From: Clostridia bacterium
GTDB taxonomy: Bacteria > Bacillota > Clostridia > Oscillospirales > CAG-272
NCBI GenBank assembly: GCA_017938205.1
Contig: JAGBCA010000050.1
Coordinates: forward strand, 1 to 64,000
DNA length: 64,000 nt
Direction: 5' to 3'
Under the pieces are notes generated by a model. It saw only the letters and a list, made by a program, of their open reading frames with translations. It ran no database searches and was not told the origin of the DNA. Below are positions 43,006 through 51,265 of this stretch, in pieces. Every line of letters starts with the position of its first letter. The first letter of the stretch is position 1. A program made the position numbers and the translations under genes.

Positions 43006-45257
43006 TACCTATCCGATGCTGTTCCGCTTTTTTGCTGAGCACGTAATCTTCGCAAAAGCGAGGACTTTTCCAGATCGGCCTTGCCGGAATTGTAATAAAG
43101 GCGGAAGGTATAAACCTCATCACGCTCTTCAATACCGATCACGTTCAGTTCTGTCAGCACCTTGATAATAATTTTTAATTTTATATATCCAATCTTTCTA
43201 TGCTCGGAAACGGAGGATGCCTTAGCACATATTTCCCGATGACTCAGCGTATTTATGCCCGCTCTCGAGGATGCGAGTATCATGCGATAAACCGCGGCAA
43301 AATCATTTCTGTCAGGTAATATATCCTCTGCTGAAGAAAAAGGCTCACCTGCCCAGATGCGAGCAAATCTGTCTCTTTCACCGTCATTCTTCACTGTCTG
43401 GTTCTCGGAGGTACGTATATCCTTAACGATCAGCTGCACGGAGCGCCGTCCCATCCAATCATTTACGTCAAGATTGAAAATAAGATCTGCGCTGTCTCCA
43501 ACAAAAACACCAAGAGATTTCGGCGAGGTGGAGAAAAACATAGCTGTCATATCTTTTCCGTCCTTTGTGATCGTCAGACGCGTATGCTTGCCCTCGCTCA
43601 CGGGTGTAATATCAGAAATCGTAACGCCATACATTGCAAAGGTGGGAACAGGATTTCCAACACCGTACGGCTCAAGTGTTCGCAGAGATTCCGCAAGTGA
43701 CATATTCACCTCGTCAAAGCTAACCTCAAGGTCTGCCTCCACGGTCGGGACCATATCCTCTGCCGAAAGGTTTTTGCGGGCATATTCGTTTATCTTCTCG
43801 CGGAATTTCGGAAGATTTTCACGCGTGACGGAAAGACCTGCCGCCAATTCGTGTCCACCGAATTTCACAAGGATATCGCTGCAATAGCAAAGCGCATCCA
43901 CGAGATTCATTCCTTTAATGCTTCTTCCGGATCCCTTGCCGATATCCGATCCGCTCTCCGTTTTTTCTCCTCCCTCAAATGAAACAAGGATGGAGGGGCA
44001 GCAGAATCGTTCGGTTATTCTGGAAGCAACGATACCGATAACGCCATGATGCCAATTGTCCGCAGACAAAACGATAACAGAATCCTTGTTGAGATCGATC
44101 TGCTTATCGATGATTCGAAAGGCATCTTCAATGATCTTATTTTCCTCGTTCTGCCGCTCTTTATTTGCGGCGCAAAGTTCTTCTGCGATACAATACGCAT
44201 CCGAATAGCTTGGGGATAAAAACAGCTCCACCGCACGGGTAGCGCTTTTGATTCGACCCGCAGCGTTTATGCGCGGAGCAAGCGTATATCCGATATACCC
44301 CGAGGATATTTTGGCAACCTTTCTTTTTCTCGCATCCCCCTTGCGCTCATCCGGGCGACTGGAGGCCGCATCCATCAATGCAAGTAATCCGGGTCGCTTC
44401 GTTGACTCGATCATGTGGAGGCCATAGCTTACAATGATGCGGTTCTCGCCGTGAATAGGCATAACGTCCGCGATCGTACCTATGGCAACGAGATCCGAGT
44501 AAAGAGAAAACATCTTCTGTGCCACGGCAATGCGGCTTTTTGCACTCTGCGTTTCCTCGATCGCACAGATAAATTTAAAGACGACACCAACCCCGGCAAG
44601 CTCCTTAAAAGGATAGGAGCAGTCCGGCCGATGCGGATTGACAACGGCGATCGCGGGCGGCAGCTCTGCGCGACACTCATGGTGATCTGTAATTACAAAC
44701 TCCATTCCGAGGCTCCGAGCGTATTTCACTTCTTCGATGGCCGTGATCCCGGTGTCCACCGTAACGATCAAGGATGTTCCCTTTGCCGCCAGCGACTCTA
44801 ATGTCGCGCGCGTGACACCGTATCCGTCAGTCGCGCGATTCGGAATATAATAATCCACAACAGCACCAAGGGATTTTAAATACAGATAGAGCGTGCAGAC
44901 CGAGGTAACGCCGTCTACGTCGTAATCACCGTAGATCGTGATCCGTTCTCTGCGCGAGATCGCAGAAAGCACACGCCGCACCGCCTCTCTCATATCCTTA
45001 AGATCAAAGGGGTTGCAAAGCATTTCACTTTCCATGGCAAGAAAAGCCTTGGCCTCTGCGGGTGTTTGGTATCCGCGGGAAAACAAAAGCTTCGCCACGA
45101 TCGGGTGGATCTGAAGGGCATTTGCAATGGCATCAGCGCCACGCGAAAGCCCGGGAGCATCCGCGGATTTTAATATCCACCGCTTCTCCCGAATCATCTG
45201 GGTATTATCAGACATTATTTTAACCATAGTCGAGGCAAAAATTGCCCCGCCTTCCAT
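43005..45257 (-). CDS. recJ: Single-stranded-DNA-specific exonuclease RecJ
   Basis: A 750-residue DHH-family exonuclease acting 5' to 3' on single strands in recombination and repair. Motifs are IYGDYDVDGVTS (DxD), VTVDTGIT, ITDHHECRAELP (DHH) and, in the DHHA1 domain, GGHELAAGLS. An OB-fold and a C-terminal helix-rich region follow; the last about 150 residues (DRFARIWAGEPFSS onward) are the clostridial extension. The start is uncertain: ATGs at 45257, 45227 and 45215 all lack a good ribosome binding site. The stop overlaps the rel start. Confidence 0.94.
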   Translation of the reverse strand: MEGGAIFASTMVKIMSDNTQMIREKRWILKSADAPGLSRGADAIANALQIHPIVAKLLFSRGYQTPAEAKAFLAMESEMLCNPFDLKDMREAVRRVLSAISRRERITIYGDYDVDGVTSVCTLYLYLKSLGAVVDYYIPNRATDGYGVTRATLESLAAKGTSLIVTVDTGITAIEEVKYARSLGMEFVITDHHECRAELPPAIAVVNPHRPDCSYPFKELAGVGVVFKFICAIEETQSAKSRIAVAQKMFSLYSDLVAIGTIADVMPIHGENRIIVSYGLHMIESTKRPGLLALMDAASSRPDERKGDARKRKVAKISSGYIGYTLAPRINAAGRIKSATRAVELFLSPSYSDAYCIAEELCAANKERQNEENKIIEDAFRIIDKQIDLNKDSVIVLSADNWHHGVIGIVASRITERFCCPSILVSFEGGEKTESGSDIGKGSGRSIKGMNLVDALCYCSDILVKFGGHELAAGLSVTRENLPKFREKINEYARKNLSAEDMVPTVEADLEVSFDEVNMSLAESLRTLEPYGVGNPVPTFAMYGVTISDITPVSEGKHTRLTITKDGKDMTAMFFSTSPKSLGVFVGDSADLIFNLDVNDWMGRRSVQLIVKDIRTSENQTVKNDGERDRFARIWAGEPFSSAEDILPDRNDFAAVYRMILASSRAGINTLSHREICAKASSVSEHRKIGYIKLKIIIKVLTELNVIGIEERDEVYTFRLYYNSGKADLEKSSLLRRLRAQQKSGTASDR

Positions 45258-45320
45258 TTTATTATCAAAAGAAGATCACCTTATAGGGGGTGTCCCTCAC
45301 GGTCTTGCTTTCACCCGTGA

Positions 45321-46934
45321 TCAAAGGATCGGAGCATAGCGCTCCATCATAGAAATGGCGATATACATACCGTCCAATGCGGCACTCGTAATGCCGCCTG
45401 CATATCCCGCGCCTTCGCCGCCGGGATATAAGTTTTCATAACCGAGGGCAAGCCTCGTCTTGGGATCTCTTAAAATGCGGATCGGAGCGCTGGTTCTCGT
45501 CTCGGCACCTGTCAGCAGTGCGCAAGGATCAGCAAATCCGTCTATTTTTTTATCGAAAGCACGCAGTGCTCCACGAATGCTTTCACATACAAAGCCGGGC
45601 AAATATGCCTCCGGTGAAGCAAGCGAGATGTGTTTTCCATCCATATAACTGGGACGAACCTTCCCTGCAATACGCATCGGCGCACGGGCGTTCAAAAAAT
45701 CTCCAACGGAGCATAGCGGTGCGCTGTAATCCTTTCCTGCACAGGCAAAAGCAGCGCGCTCAATGCTACGCTGAAAGGCAATGGCCTTCATCGGCGTTGC
45801 ACCGTAATCATCCTTGAAAATCGAGCAAACCACGGCACTGTTGGAATTCTCTCCGCTTCTTGCGCGCTCGCTCATACCGTTTACGACGACACCGCCCGTC
45901 TCGGAAGTGGCGGCAACCACCGTTCCGCCGGGACACATGCAAAAGGTATAAACACCTCGGACTTTCGTGTCATGCGATAGATTGTATTCAGCATGTCCGA
46001 GCGCGGGGTGACCTGCAAAATCGCCGTACATCGCACGATCAATATCCTCCGCACGATGCTCAATTCGCATACCGACAGAAAAGGGCTTCGCTTCCAAGGC
46101 CATTCCCTCCGCGAGCAGAGCCTCATAAGTATCTCTCGCGCTATGACCGATCGCAAGGACAAGCGCACCCGCAGGGATCCGCCCTTTGGAGGTCTCTACC
46201 GCGGTGACCGCGCCTCCACTCGTCACGGCATGCAAAAATTTCGTATGGTACAAAACCTTGCCCCCGTGCGACTCAATTGCATCGATTAAATTTTGCGTTA
46301 CAGTACGCAGAACGTCCGTGCCGACGTGAGGCTTGGCTTTTGTAAGAATATCAGGATCCGCGCCCATTTTCACGAGCGTGGAAAGAATAAAAGAGATATA
46401 CGGATCGTTTACACGCGTGACGAGCTTACCGTCCGAAAATGTACCTGCGCCGCCTGCACCGAATTGCACGTTCGTTTCCGCATCCAGGAGTTGCGTTTTA
46501 TGAAAACGGTCAACGAGCGCCACGCGCTCCTTGACACTGCCGCCGCGCTCCAGCACGATCGGTGCATATCCGTTTTTTGCAAGAATCAGAGCTGCAAACA
46601 AGCCACATGGACCGGCACCAACGATCACAGGCGAATGTGAAAGAGGCTTCGTTCCAAACGTATACGAGAGGTCCGGGGCGGATAGGCGAGCCATATGCAG
46701 ATCCTTGCAAAGCTCATCGCGTATCGACTCTGCGATCCCGGATGCGGAAATTGAATACACCAGCCGTATATCCTTTTTCTTTCTTGCATCCACACTTTTT
46801 CGGTAGACCGAGAAACAGACGCCGCGGACAGAAACGTGCGCACGTCGCAAGCGTTCACTCGCAGCAGCATATGCATCCTCGATGGGAGAGGAAACGGACA
46901 GTGAAATATCATTGATAATGTATGTGTAGCTCAT
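45321..46934 (-). CDS. FAD-dependent oxidoreductase of the COG2509 type
   Basis: A 537-residue flavoprotein. An N-terminal ferredoxin-like domain of about 100 residues is followed by the dinucleotide loop PVIVGAGPCGLFAALILA and FGAGGAGTFSDGKLVTR, the hallmark of this uncharacterised dehydrogenase group. The C-terminal part ends NLYPGGEGAGYAGGITSAALDG, where the FAD is closed in. The physiological substrate of the group is unknown. AGGAGA precedes the ATG at 46934, and an upstream reading from 46997 begins in a hairpin. It lies before recJ. Confidence 0.9.
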   Translation of the reverse strand: MSYTYIINDISLSVSSPIEDAYAAASERLRRAHVSVRGVCFSVYRKSVDARKKKDIRLVYSISASGIAESIRDELCKDLHMARLSAPDLSYTFGTKPLSHSPVIVGAGPCGLFAALILAKNGYAPIVLERGGSVKERVALVDRFHKTQLLDAETNVQFGAGGAGTFSDGKLVTRVNDPYISFILSTLVKMGADPDILTKAKPHVGTDVLRTVTQNLIDAIESHGGKVLYHTKFLHAVTSGGAVTAVETSKGRIPAGALVLAIGHSARDTYEALLAEGMALEAKPFSVGMRIEHRAEDIDRAMYGDFAGHPALGHAEYNLSHDTKVRGVYTFCMCPGGTVVAATSETGGVVVNGMSERARSGENSNSAVVCSIFKDDYGATPMKAIAFQRSIERAAFACAGKDYSAPLCSVGDFLNARAPMRIAGKVRPSYMDGKHISLASPEAYLPGFVCESIRGALRAFDKKIDGFADPCALLTGAETRTSAPIRILRDPKTRLALGYENLYPGGEGAGYAGGITSAALDGMYIAISMMERYAPIL

Positions 46935-46965
46935 CACGCTCGCTCTCCTTTCTGAAAAAAATGAA

Positions 46966-46989
46966 ATTGGCGGGAAAATACCCGCCAAT
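46966..46989 (-). terminator. Hairpin between the small peptide gene and the COG2509-type gene
   Basis: ATTGGCGGG (46966-46974) and CCCGCCAAT (46981-46989) form a perfect stem with a 6-base loop. On the minus strand it is followed by TTCATTTTTTT, so it may partly terminate the cdaA transcript. Confidence 0.6.
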
Positions 46990-47017
46990 CCATGCAATGG
47001 AATCTATCCTGCACAAA

Positions 47018-47128
47018 TCAATGCGCAACCATTGAAAAATCCACGAGAAGCCAGATAATAACGGCGCTGGCAAGGCATCCAAGAATACCCAAGACAGTTT
47101 TCAGCGCGTGTAATCTATTATTGTTCAT
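47018..47128 (-). CDS. 36-residue single-pass membrane peptide
   Basis: The minus strand holds a 36-codon reading frame starting MNNNRLHALKTVLGILGCLA and ending MVAH. It has a basic N-terminus (R, H, K), then about 19 hydrophobic residues (TVLGILGCLASAVIIWLLV) and a short tail, so it should span the membrane once with the N-terminus inside. A full GGAGG lies seven bases ahead of the ATG, which argues for real translation. I do not recognise the family. It follows cdaA by 39 bases, in the place where cdaR is usually found, and precedes a hairpin and the COG2509-type gene. Confidence 0.6.
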   Translation of the reverse strand: MNNNRLHALKTVLGILGCLASAVIIWLLVDFSMVAH

Positions 47129-47167
47129 TCAATCCTCCGGTTTGCATAAGCAAAAGCAGATATTCTA

Positions 47168-48019
47168 TTAGTCCTGATGCTCTCTCAAAACCTTTTGCAA
47201 CAAGTAAGTCTTGAGAGACTCCGGTGTATAATTTCGGGTAAGGGTGCAATCGTTTGCAACAGAAATGATACCCGTCTCCTCTGAAACAACGATAACAACA
47301 GCATCACTCGTTTCCGAGAGACCGATGGCGGCACGGTGGCGCGTTCCAAGATCGGAATCCACATCCGATCTGCGTGTCAGCGGTAAAAGGCAACCTGCAG
47401 CGGCGATACGCGCATCATCTATGATCACAGCACCATCGTGGAGAGGTGCCTTGTGGAAAAAGAGATTTCGGAGCAAAAAAGAATTTACATCCGCATTTAC
47501 AGTGATACCCGTTTGCATAACATCATCGATCTTTGTGGTGCGTGCAATCGCGATCAAAGCACCCGTGCGCGTTTTAGAGAGATCGGCTACGGCAATGCAG
47601 ATCTGCTCTATTGCAGAATGCACAGCCTCCTTTTTCTTTCGGTCTCCGAGCGAGGCAATGCTCGAAAGCGCACCCGAACCGATTTTTTCAAATGCATCAC
47701 GAATCTCAGGCTGAAACAGGATCAAAAGCGCAAGACCGCCCATACGGATAACGGAATCCAAAATAAAATTTGTTCCCCGTAAATCAAAAACGAGAGTAAC
47801 GATATACAGAAGAAGACCTATCCCGATGCCGATCAATATCGTGTGGCTTTTTCTGCTGATAACGAAGCGGAACAAAAAATAAAGCAACGCGGCCAAAAGC
47901 AAAATATCCAGCGTGTCAAAAAGCGGCGAGAAATTTCTAAAAGATTCCGCCGCAGAACTCATGAAGGCAGAAAACTGATCCGCGACTCGCTGAAAAGAAA
48001 ATTGCAACAATACATTCAT
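47168..48019 (-). CDS. cdaA: Diadenylate cyclase CdaA
   Basis: A 283-residue membrane-anchored cyclase making c-di-AMP, which controls potassium, osmolytes and wall homeostasis. Three N-terminal helices (LLLAALLYFLFRFVI, TILIGIGIGLLLYIVTLVF and following) precede the DAC domain with its catalytic motifs HDGAVIIDD and GTRHRAAIGLSE. The start at 48019 follows GGAGA; a longer reading from 48079 has no ribosome binding site. The usual partners cdaR and glmM do not follow; a 36-residue membrane peptide does. Confidence 0.95.
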   Translation of the reverse strand: MNVLLQFSFQRVADQFSAFMSSAAESFRNFSPLFDTLDILLLAALLYFLFRFVISRKSHTILIGIGIGLLLYIVTLVFDLRGTNFILDSVIRMGGLALLILFQPEIRDAFEKIGSGALSSIASLGDRKKKEAVHSAIEQICIAVADLSKTRTGALIAIARTTKIDDVMQTGITVNADVNSFLLRNLFFHKAPLHDGAVIIDDARIAAAGCLLPLTRRSDVDSDLGTRHRAAIGLSETSDAVVIVVSEETGIISVANDCTLTRNYTPESLKTYLLQKVLREHQD

Positions 48020-48087
48020 ATATAATCTCCATGCCAAAACGGCACTCATACAATTCAAAAATGCGGCAAATGATTTCACTAATCTTT

Positions 48088-48116
48088 ATTATACCATATT
48101 ATTTTTAAAAATGCAA
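48088..48116 (-). promoter_or_regulatory. Promoter of cdaA
   Basis: Minus strand: TTGCAT (48111-48116) and TATAAT (48088-48093) with a 17-base spacer. Confidence 0.75.
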
Positions 48117-48197
48117 TATTTTAATATAATTATTTTGCTCAAAATAATTATATATTTCACTTCGTGATGATTTCATTGTTTTTTAATCAAAAACATC

Positions 48198-48244
48198 TTG
48201 ACAAAACTCATAATATAGTCTATAATTGTATCAAATGATACAAT
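48198..48244 (+). promoter_or_regulatory. Promoter and palindromic operator of the Crp/Fnr-ABC operon
   Basis: TTGACA (48198-48203) and TATAAT (48221-48226), 17-base spacer. A perfect 20-base palindrome, arms ATTGTATCA and TGATACAAT around AA (48225-48244), starts inside the -10 and covers the start site. It is of Crp/Fnr-site type and positioned for autorepression. Confidence 0.8.
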
Positions 48245-48257
48245 ATTCGAGGTAAGA

Positions 48258-48899
48258 ATGAAAAACAGAGAACTTGCATTTCTTTCCGGAACCTTTCTTT
48301 TTTCGGATTTTTCCGAAAAAGAAATTTCGCTTTTCTCCGAAAGCATTCACTTGGAGTGGGTACTTTGCCAAAAGGGTGATCGCATAGACATGACTCTTTC
48401 AGGCAGTCAAAGGCTCGCTTTCGTTTACTCCGGAAAGTGTGAGGTACTGAGCGAAAAGCTTGTACTTAACACACTGAAGAAAGGAGATAGCTTTGGTATC
48501 CTTTCTATTTTTTCGGATGAGCCATACCCTACCGCTATCGTAGCAAAAAAACAATGCAGGATTTTCTTTATTGAAAAAACAGATCTGCTCGCTCTGATCG
48601 AGGCCTCGCCGAAAATCGCAATGAACGTGATCCGCTTCCTTGCGAGCCGCGTAACATTTTTAAATCAAAAGGTCTCAACGCTTGGCGGATCGTCCGTTGA
48701 AGAAAAATGCATTGCATATTTAAAAAGTCAATATCAAAAGCTCGGCACAGCAATTCCCTTTCCGATTTCTGCTGTTGCAAGAAAAATCGGCACAGGCCGC
48801 GCTTCTCTTTACAGAGCGCTCGATGCGCTCGCCGAAAAAGGGGTTCTCAAATATGAGGAGAACACCGCAAAAATATTAGTTCCAAATTTCTTTGAATAA
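48258..48899 (+). CDS. Crp/Fnr-family transcriptional regulator
   Basis: A 213-residue regulator with an N-terminal cyclic-nucleotide-binding-type beta-barrel (FLFSDFSEKEISLF, KKGDSFGILSIFSDEPYPTAIVA) and a C-terminal winged helix (ISAVARKIGTGRASLYRALDALAEKGVL). It has no Fnr-type cysteine cluster and lacks the RxS phosphate-binding sequence of cAMP-binding Crp, so the ligand is unknown. GAGG precedes the ATG. It heads an operon with three ABC transporter genes and probably binds the palindrome at 48225-48244. Confidence 0.88.
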   Translation: MKNRELAFLSGTFLFSDFSEKEISLFSESIHLEWVLCQKGDRIDMTLSGSQRLAFVYSGKCEVLSEKLVLNTLKKGDSFGILSIFSDEPYPTAIVAKKQCRIFFIEKTDLLALIEASPKIAMNVIRFLASRVTFLNQKVSTLGGSSVEEKCIAYLKSQYQKLGTAIPFPISAVARKIGTGRASLYRALDALAEKGVLKYEENTAKILVPNFFE

Positions 48900-48920
48900 T
48901 AAAAAATAGGAGATAAAAAA

Positions 48921-49883
48921 ATGAAAAAAACGATTGCACTCATCCTCACACTTACGCTCGCACTTCTGGCACTTGCATCCTGCTCTCCGAAGCAAAGCAA
49001 GATCACGATCGGATATCTCAACGGCCCGACCGGAATGGGCATGGCAAAGCTGATTGCCGATACACCGGAGGATTCGGAAAAGTATGTATTCGAGTCATAC
49101 AGCGACAAACCCGGTAATGCCATTTCCGACTTGGAAAGCGGAGCGATCGATATGGCATGTCTTCCCACGAACTCTGCGGCTAACCTTTTCAATAAAGGGG
49201 ATGACATTTCCGTGATCGCCGTCAACACCCTTGGTTCGCTTTTTATTATTGCAGATAAAAGCACAAACATTGAGACGATCAATGACCTTGCAGGCAAGAC
49301 GATCTACGCCAGCGTTCCCGGCTCAACGACCGAACCGATCCTTAAACATATCCTTTCCGAAAACAACGTGCAGGCCGATATCGAAGTAGACTCTACGACA
49401 CATCAGGATCTTGTAAAAAAGGTGAAGGATTCGGGCGGTACAGCCATTGCGATCCTCCCCGAGCCTATGGTCAGCAACGCACTTCTTCAGGCTAACAATT
49501 ATGAGGTTAAACTCAATATTTCCGAAGAATGGTCGAAGGTTTCCGATCAGCCGCTTGCAATGGGCTGCATCGTTGTTCGTAATGATTTTCTGAAAGAAAA
49601 CAAAGCATCCGTGGATGCATTTCTGAAAGATTACAAAGCCTCGGTTGATTTTATAGCAGCAAAGGAGAACCGTGCCACCGCCGCTCAGACGATCGTCAAC
49701 GTCGGAATCATTCCCAAGCTTCCATTGGCATCCTCCGCAATGAACAATCTCGACGGTTCTATTGTTCTGATTACAGGACAAGAAATGACACAAACGCTGA
49801 AAGCCTTTTACGCCGTGCTTCTTGAGTCCTCCTCTGCAAGCGTAGGCGGAAAGCAGCCTTCTGATGCCTTCTATTATGACTAA
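48921..49883 (+). CDS. ABC transporter substrate-binding lipoprotein (NMT1/SsuA-like)
   Basis: A 320-residue lipoprotein. The signal peptide MKKTIALILTLTLALLALAS ends in the lipobox LASC, so the mature protein is anchored through a cysteine outside the membrane. The fold has two lobes of the type used for sulfonates, nitrate, thiamine precursors and related compounds (GYLNGPTGMGMAKLI, DMACLPTNSAANLF, ASVPGSTTEPILKHIL, ILPEPMVSNALL). The substrate is not readable. A ribosome binding site (ATAGGAGAT) precedes the ATG, and the 3' end overlaps the permease gene. Confidence 0.88.
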   Translation: MKKTIALILTLTLALLALASCSPKQSKITIGYLNGPTGMGMAKLIADTPEDSEKYVFESYSDKPGNAISDLESGAIDMACLPTNSAANLFNKGDDISVIAVNTLGSLFIIADKSTNIETINDLAGKTIYASVPGSTTEPILKHILSENNVQADIEVDSTTHQDLVKKVKDSGGTAIAILPEPMVSNALLQANNYEVKLNISEEWSKVSDQPLAMGCIVVRNDFLKENKASVDAFLKDYKASVDFIAAKENRATAAQTIVNVGIIPKLPLASSAMNNLDGSIVLITGQEMTQTLKAFYAVLLESSSASVGGKQPSDAFYYD

Positions 49884-50634
49884 GAAGATACTAAAGCGTG
49901 CACTCCTCGTCTCGTTCGCAATCGTTTTCTGGCTCGCCGCTTGGGAGATTGCAGCAAGAACGCTGGATGTTGATTTTATCTTCCCCACGGTTTTGCAAAC
50001 CACGAAGACGTTTTTTCGTCTTCTGGGCACTTCTGTTTTTTGGAAAAGTCTTGCGCATTCTCTTTTTAGAGTGCTGCTTGGATTTATTATCGGACTTGCA
50101 GCCGGTTCTCTGCTTGCACCGCTCGCATTCCGTTTTGTGCTCTGCCGAGCGCTTATATCTCCCATAATGAGTGTGATCAAGGCAACCCCCGTAGCATCCT
50201 TTATTATGGTGCTTTGGTGCTTCGTTGGCTCGTCACCCGTTCCGATCGTGATCGGAGCGCTTATGGTTGCTCCATTGATATATCATAACCTTTACGATGC
50301 CATACAAGCGCGGGATACCGATCTTTCGGAGGTTTGTGCTGTATACGAGGTACGTGGATATAGAAAATTCCGTTATTTATATCTTCCGAAGCTTCTGGAA
50401 TTTTTAATTCCTGCCACCGTCAGCGGAATGGGTCTTTGCTGGAAGGCATCCATTGCGGCGGAAATCATCGCATACACCAAAAACTCGATCGGACGGCAAA
50501 TTTATATCTCAAAAGCATTTCTCGAAGGTGCGGAGCTTTTTGCATACACGATCGCTGTGATTCTTATGAGCCTTATATTTGAGCGACTGATGCATTTCCT
50601 TGGAGAGTTGGTGAAGAAAAAATGCCACTTATAA
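49876..50634 (+). CDS. ABC transporter permease (SsuC/TauC-like)
   Basis: A 252-residue membrane protein with about six helices. The cytoplasmic coupling segment lies around EVCAVYEVRGYRKFRYLYLPKLLEFLIPA, matching the EAA-loop region of BPD-type permeases. Two starts are possible, ATG 49864 or ATG 49876; I chose 49876 because TKKILKRALLV gives the usual positively charged N-terminus, but the upstream one is not excluded. Both overlap the binding-protein gene. The 3' end overlaps the ATPase gene by 13 bases. Confidence 0.85.
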   Translation: MTKKILKRALLVSFAIVFWLAAWEIAARTLDVDFIFPTVLQTTKTFFRLLGTSVFWKSLAHSLFRVLLGFIIGLAAGSLLAPLAFRFVLCRALISPIMSVIKATPVASFIMVLWCFVGSSPVPIVIGALMVAPLIYHNLYDAIQARDTDLSEVCAVYEVRGYRKFRYLYLPKLLEFLIPATVSGMGLCWKASIAAEIIAYTKNSIGRQIYISKAFLEGAELFAYTIAVILMSLIFERLMHFLGELVKKKCHL

Positions 50635-51200
50635 TTAAAAACCTGAAAAAATCATTCGGCGAAAAGGTGATCTTCGATGATTTCAGCTACACCTTTGACA
50701 ATAACGGAATCTATATTCTCGTAGGAGACAGCGGAAGAGGAAAAACAACACTGCTTCGCATGATTGCCGGGCTCGATAATGACTACACGGGCGAAATAAT
50801 TACCGATCAAGTTGCGTACGTATTTCAGGAGTATCGACTCTTCCCTGTATTAAACGCAATCGATAATATCGCAAAGATCCTTTGGATACAGCCAACGGAT
50901 GAGCAAATACGATCCGCAGCATCCCTGCTCTCCACGCTCGGTTTTTCAAAAACGGATATGCAGCTTTATCCAAACGCTCTTTCCGGCGGAATGAAGCAAC
51001 GCGTTTCTCTTTGCCGTGCTTTACTGGCAGACAAAAAGATACTTCTTCTTGACGAGCCGTTTAAGGAATTGGATAGCACGCTACGCGAGCAGCTGCGCAC
51101 CATCCTTGCCGAGGAGGCAAAAAAACGGCTGATTCTTTTGAGTGCACACAGTCTTGATGCGCTTGGTGACCTTGACAGAACCGTTATTGAAATTAAATAA
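50622..51200 (+). CDS. ABC transporter ATP-binding protein (short SsuB/TauB-like)
   Basis: A 192-residue ATPase with Walker A GDSGRGKT, Q-loop FQEYRLFP, signature LSGGMKQR, Walker B ILLLDEPF and the switch histidine in LSAHSLDAL. It energises the permease at 49876. At 192 residues it is shorter than the usual 240-260; the C-terminal extension after the H-loop is missing but all catalytic motifs are intact. A terminator at 51206-51247 ends the operon. Confidence 0.92.
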   Translation: MPLIIKNLKKSFGEKVIFDDFSYTFDNNGIYILVGDSGRGKTTLLRMIAGLDNDYTGEIITDQVAYVFQEYRLFPVLNAIDNIAKILWIQPTDEQIRSAASLLSTLGFSKTDMQLYPNALSGGMKQRVSLCRALLADKKILLLDEPFKELDSTLREQLRTILAEEAKKRLILLSAHSLDALGDLDRTVIEIK

Positions 51201-51205
51201 AAGTT

Positions 51206-51247
51206 AGCGATCCCCATAGGCTATGCCAAAATTCGGGGATCGCTTTT
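51206..51247 (+). terminator. Terminator of the Crp/Fnr-ABC operon
   Basis: AGCGATCCCC (51206-51215) pairs with GGGGATCGCT (51235-51244), followed by TTTT. Confidence 0.88.
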
Positions 51248-51265
51248 ACTATTCTTGCGTTCTTG

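Noticed and set aside
48130..48180. Short inverted repeat (about 48159-48168) and AT-rich palindromes between cdaA and the Crp/Fnr gene
   Set aside because: AT-rich sequence forms such repeats easily, and there is no T run or promoter relation that would give a role.
48258..48899. The Crp/Fnr protein as an oxygen-sensing Fnr
   Set aside because: There is no N-terminal cysteine cluster for an iron-sulfur centre, so only the fold is assigned.
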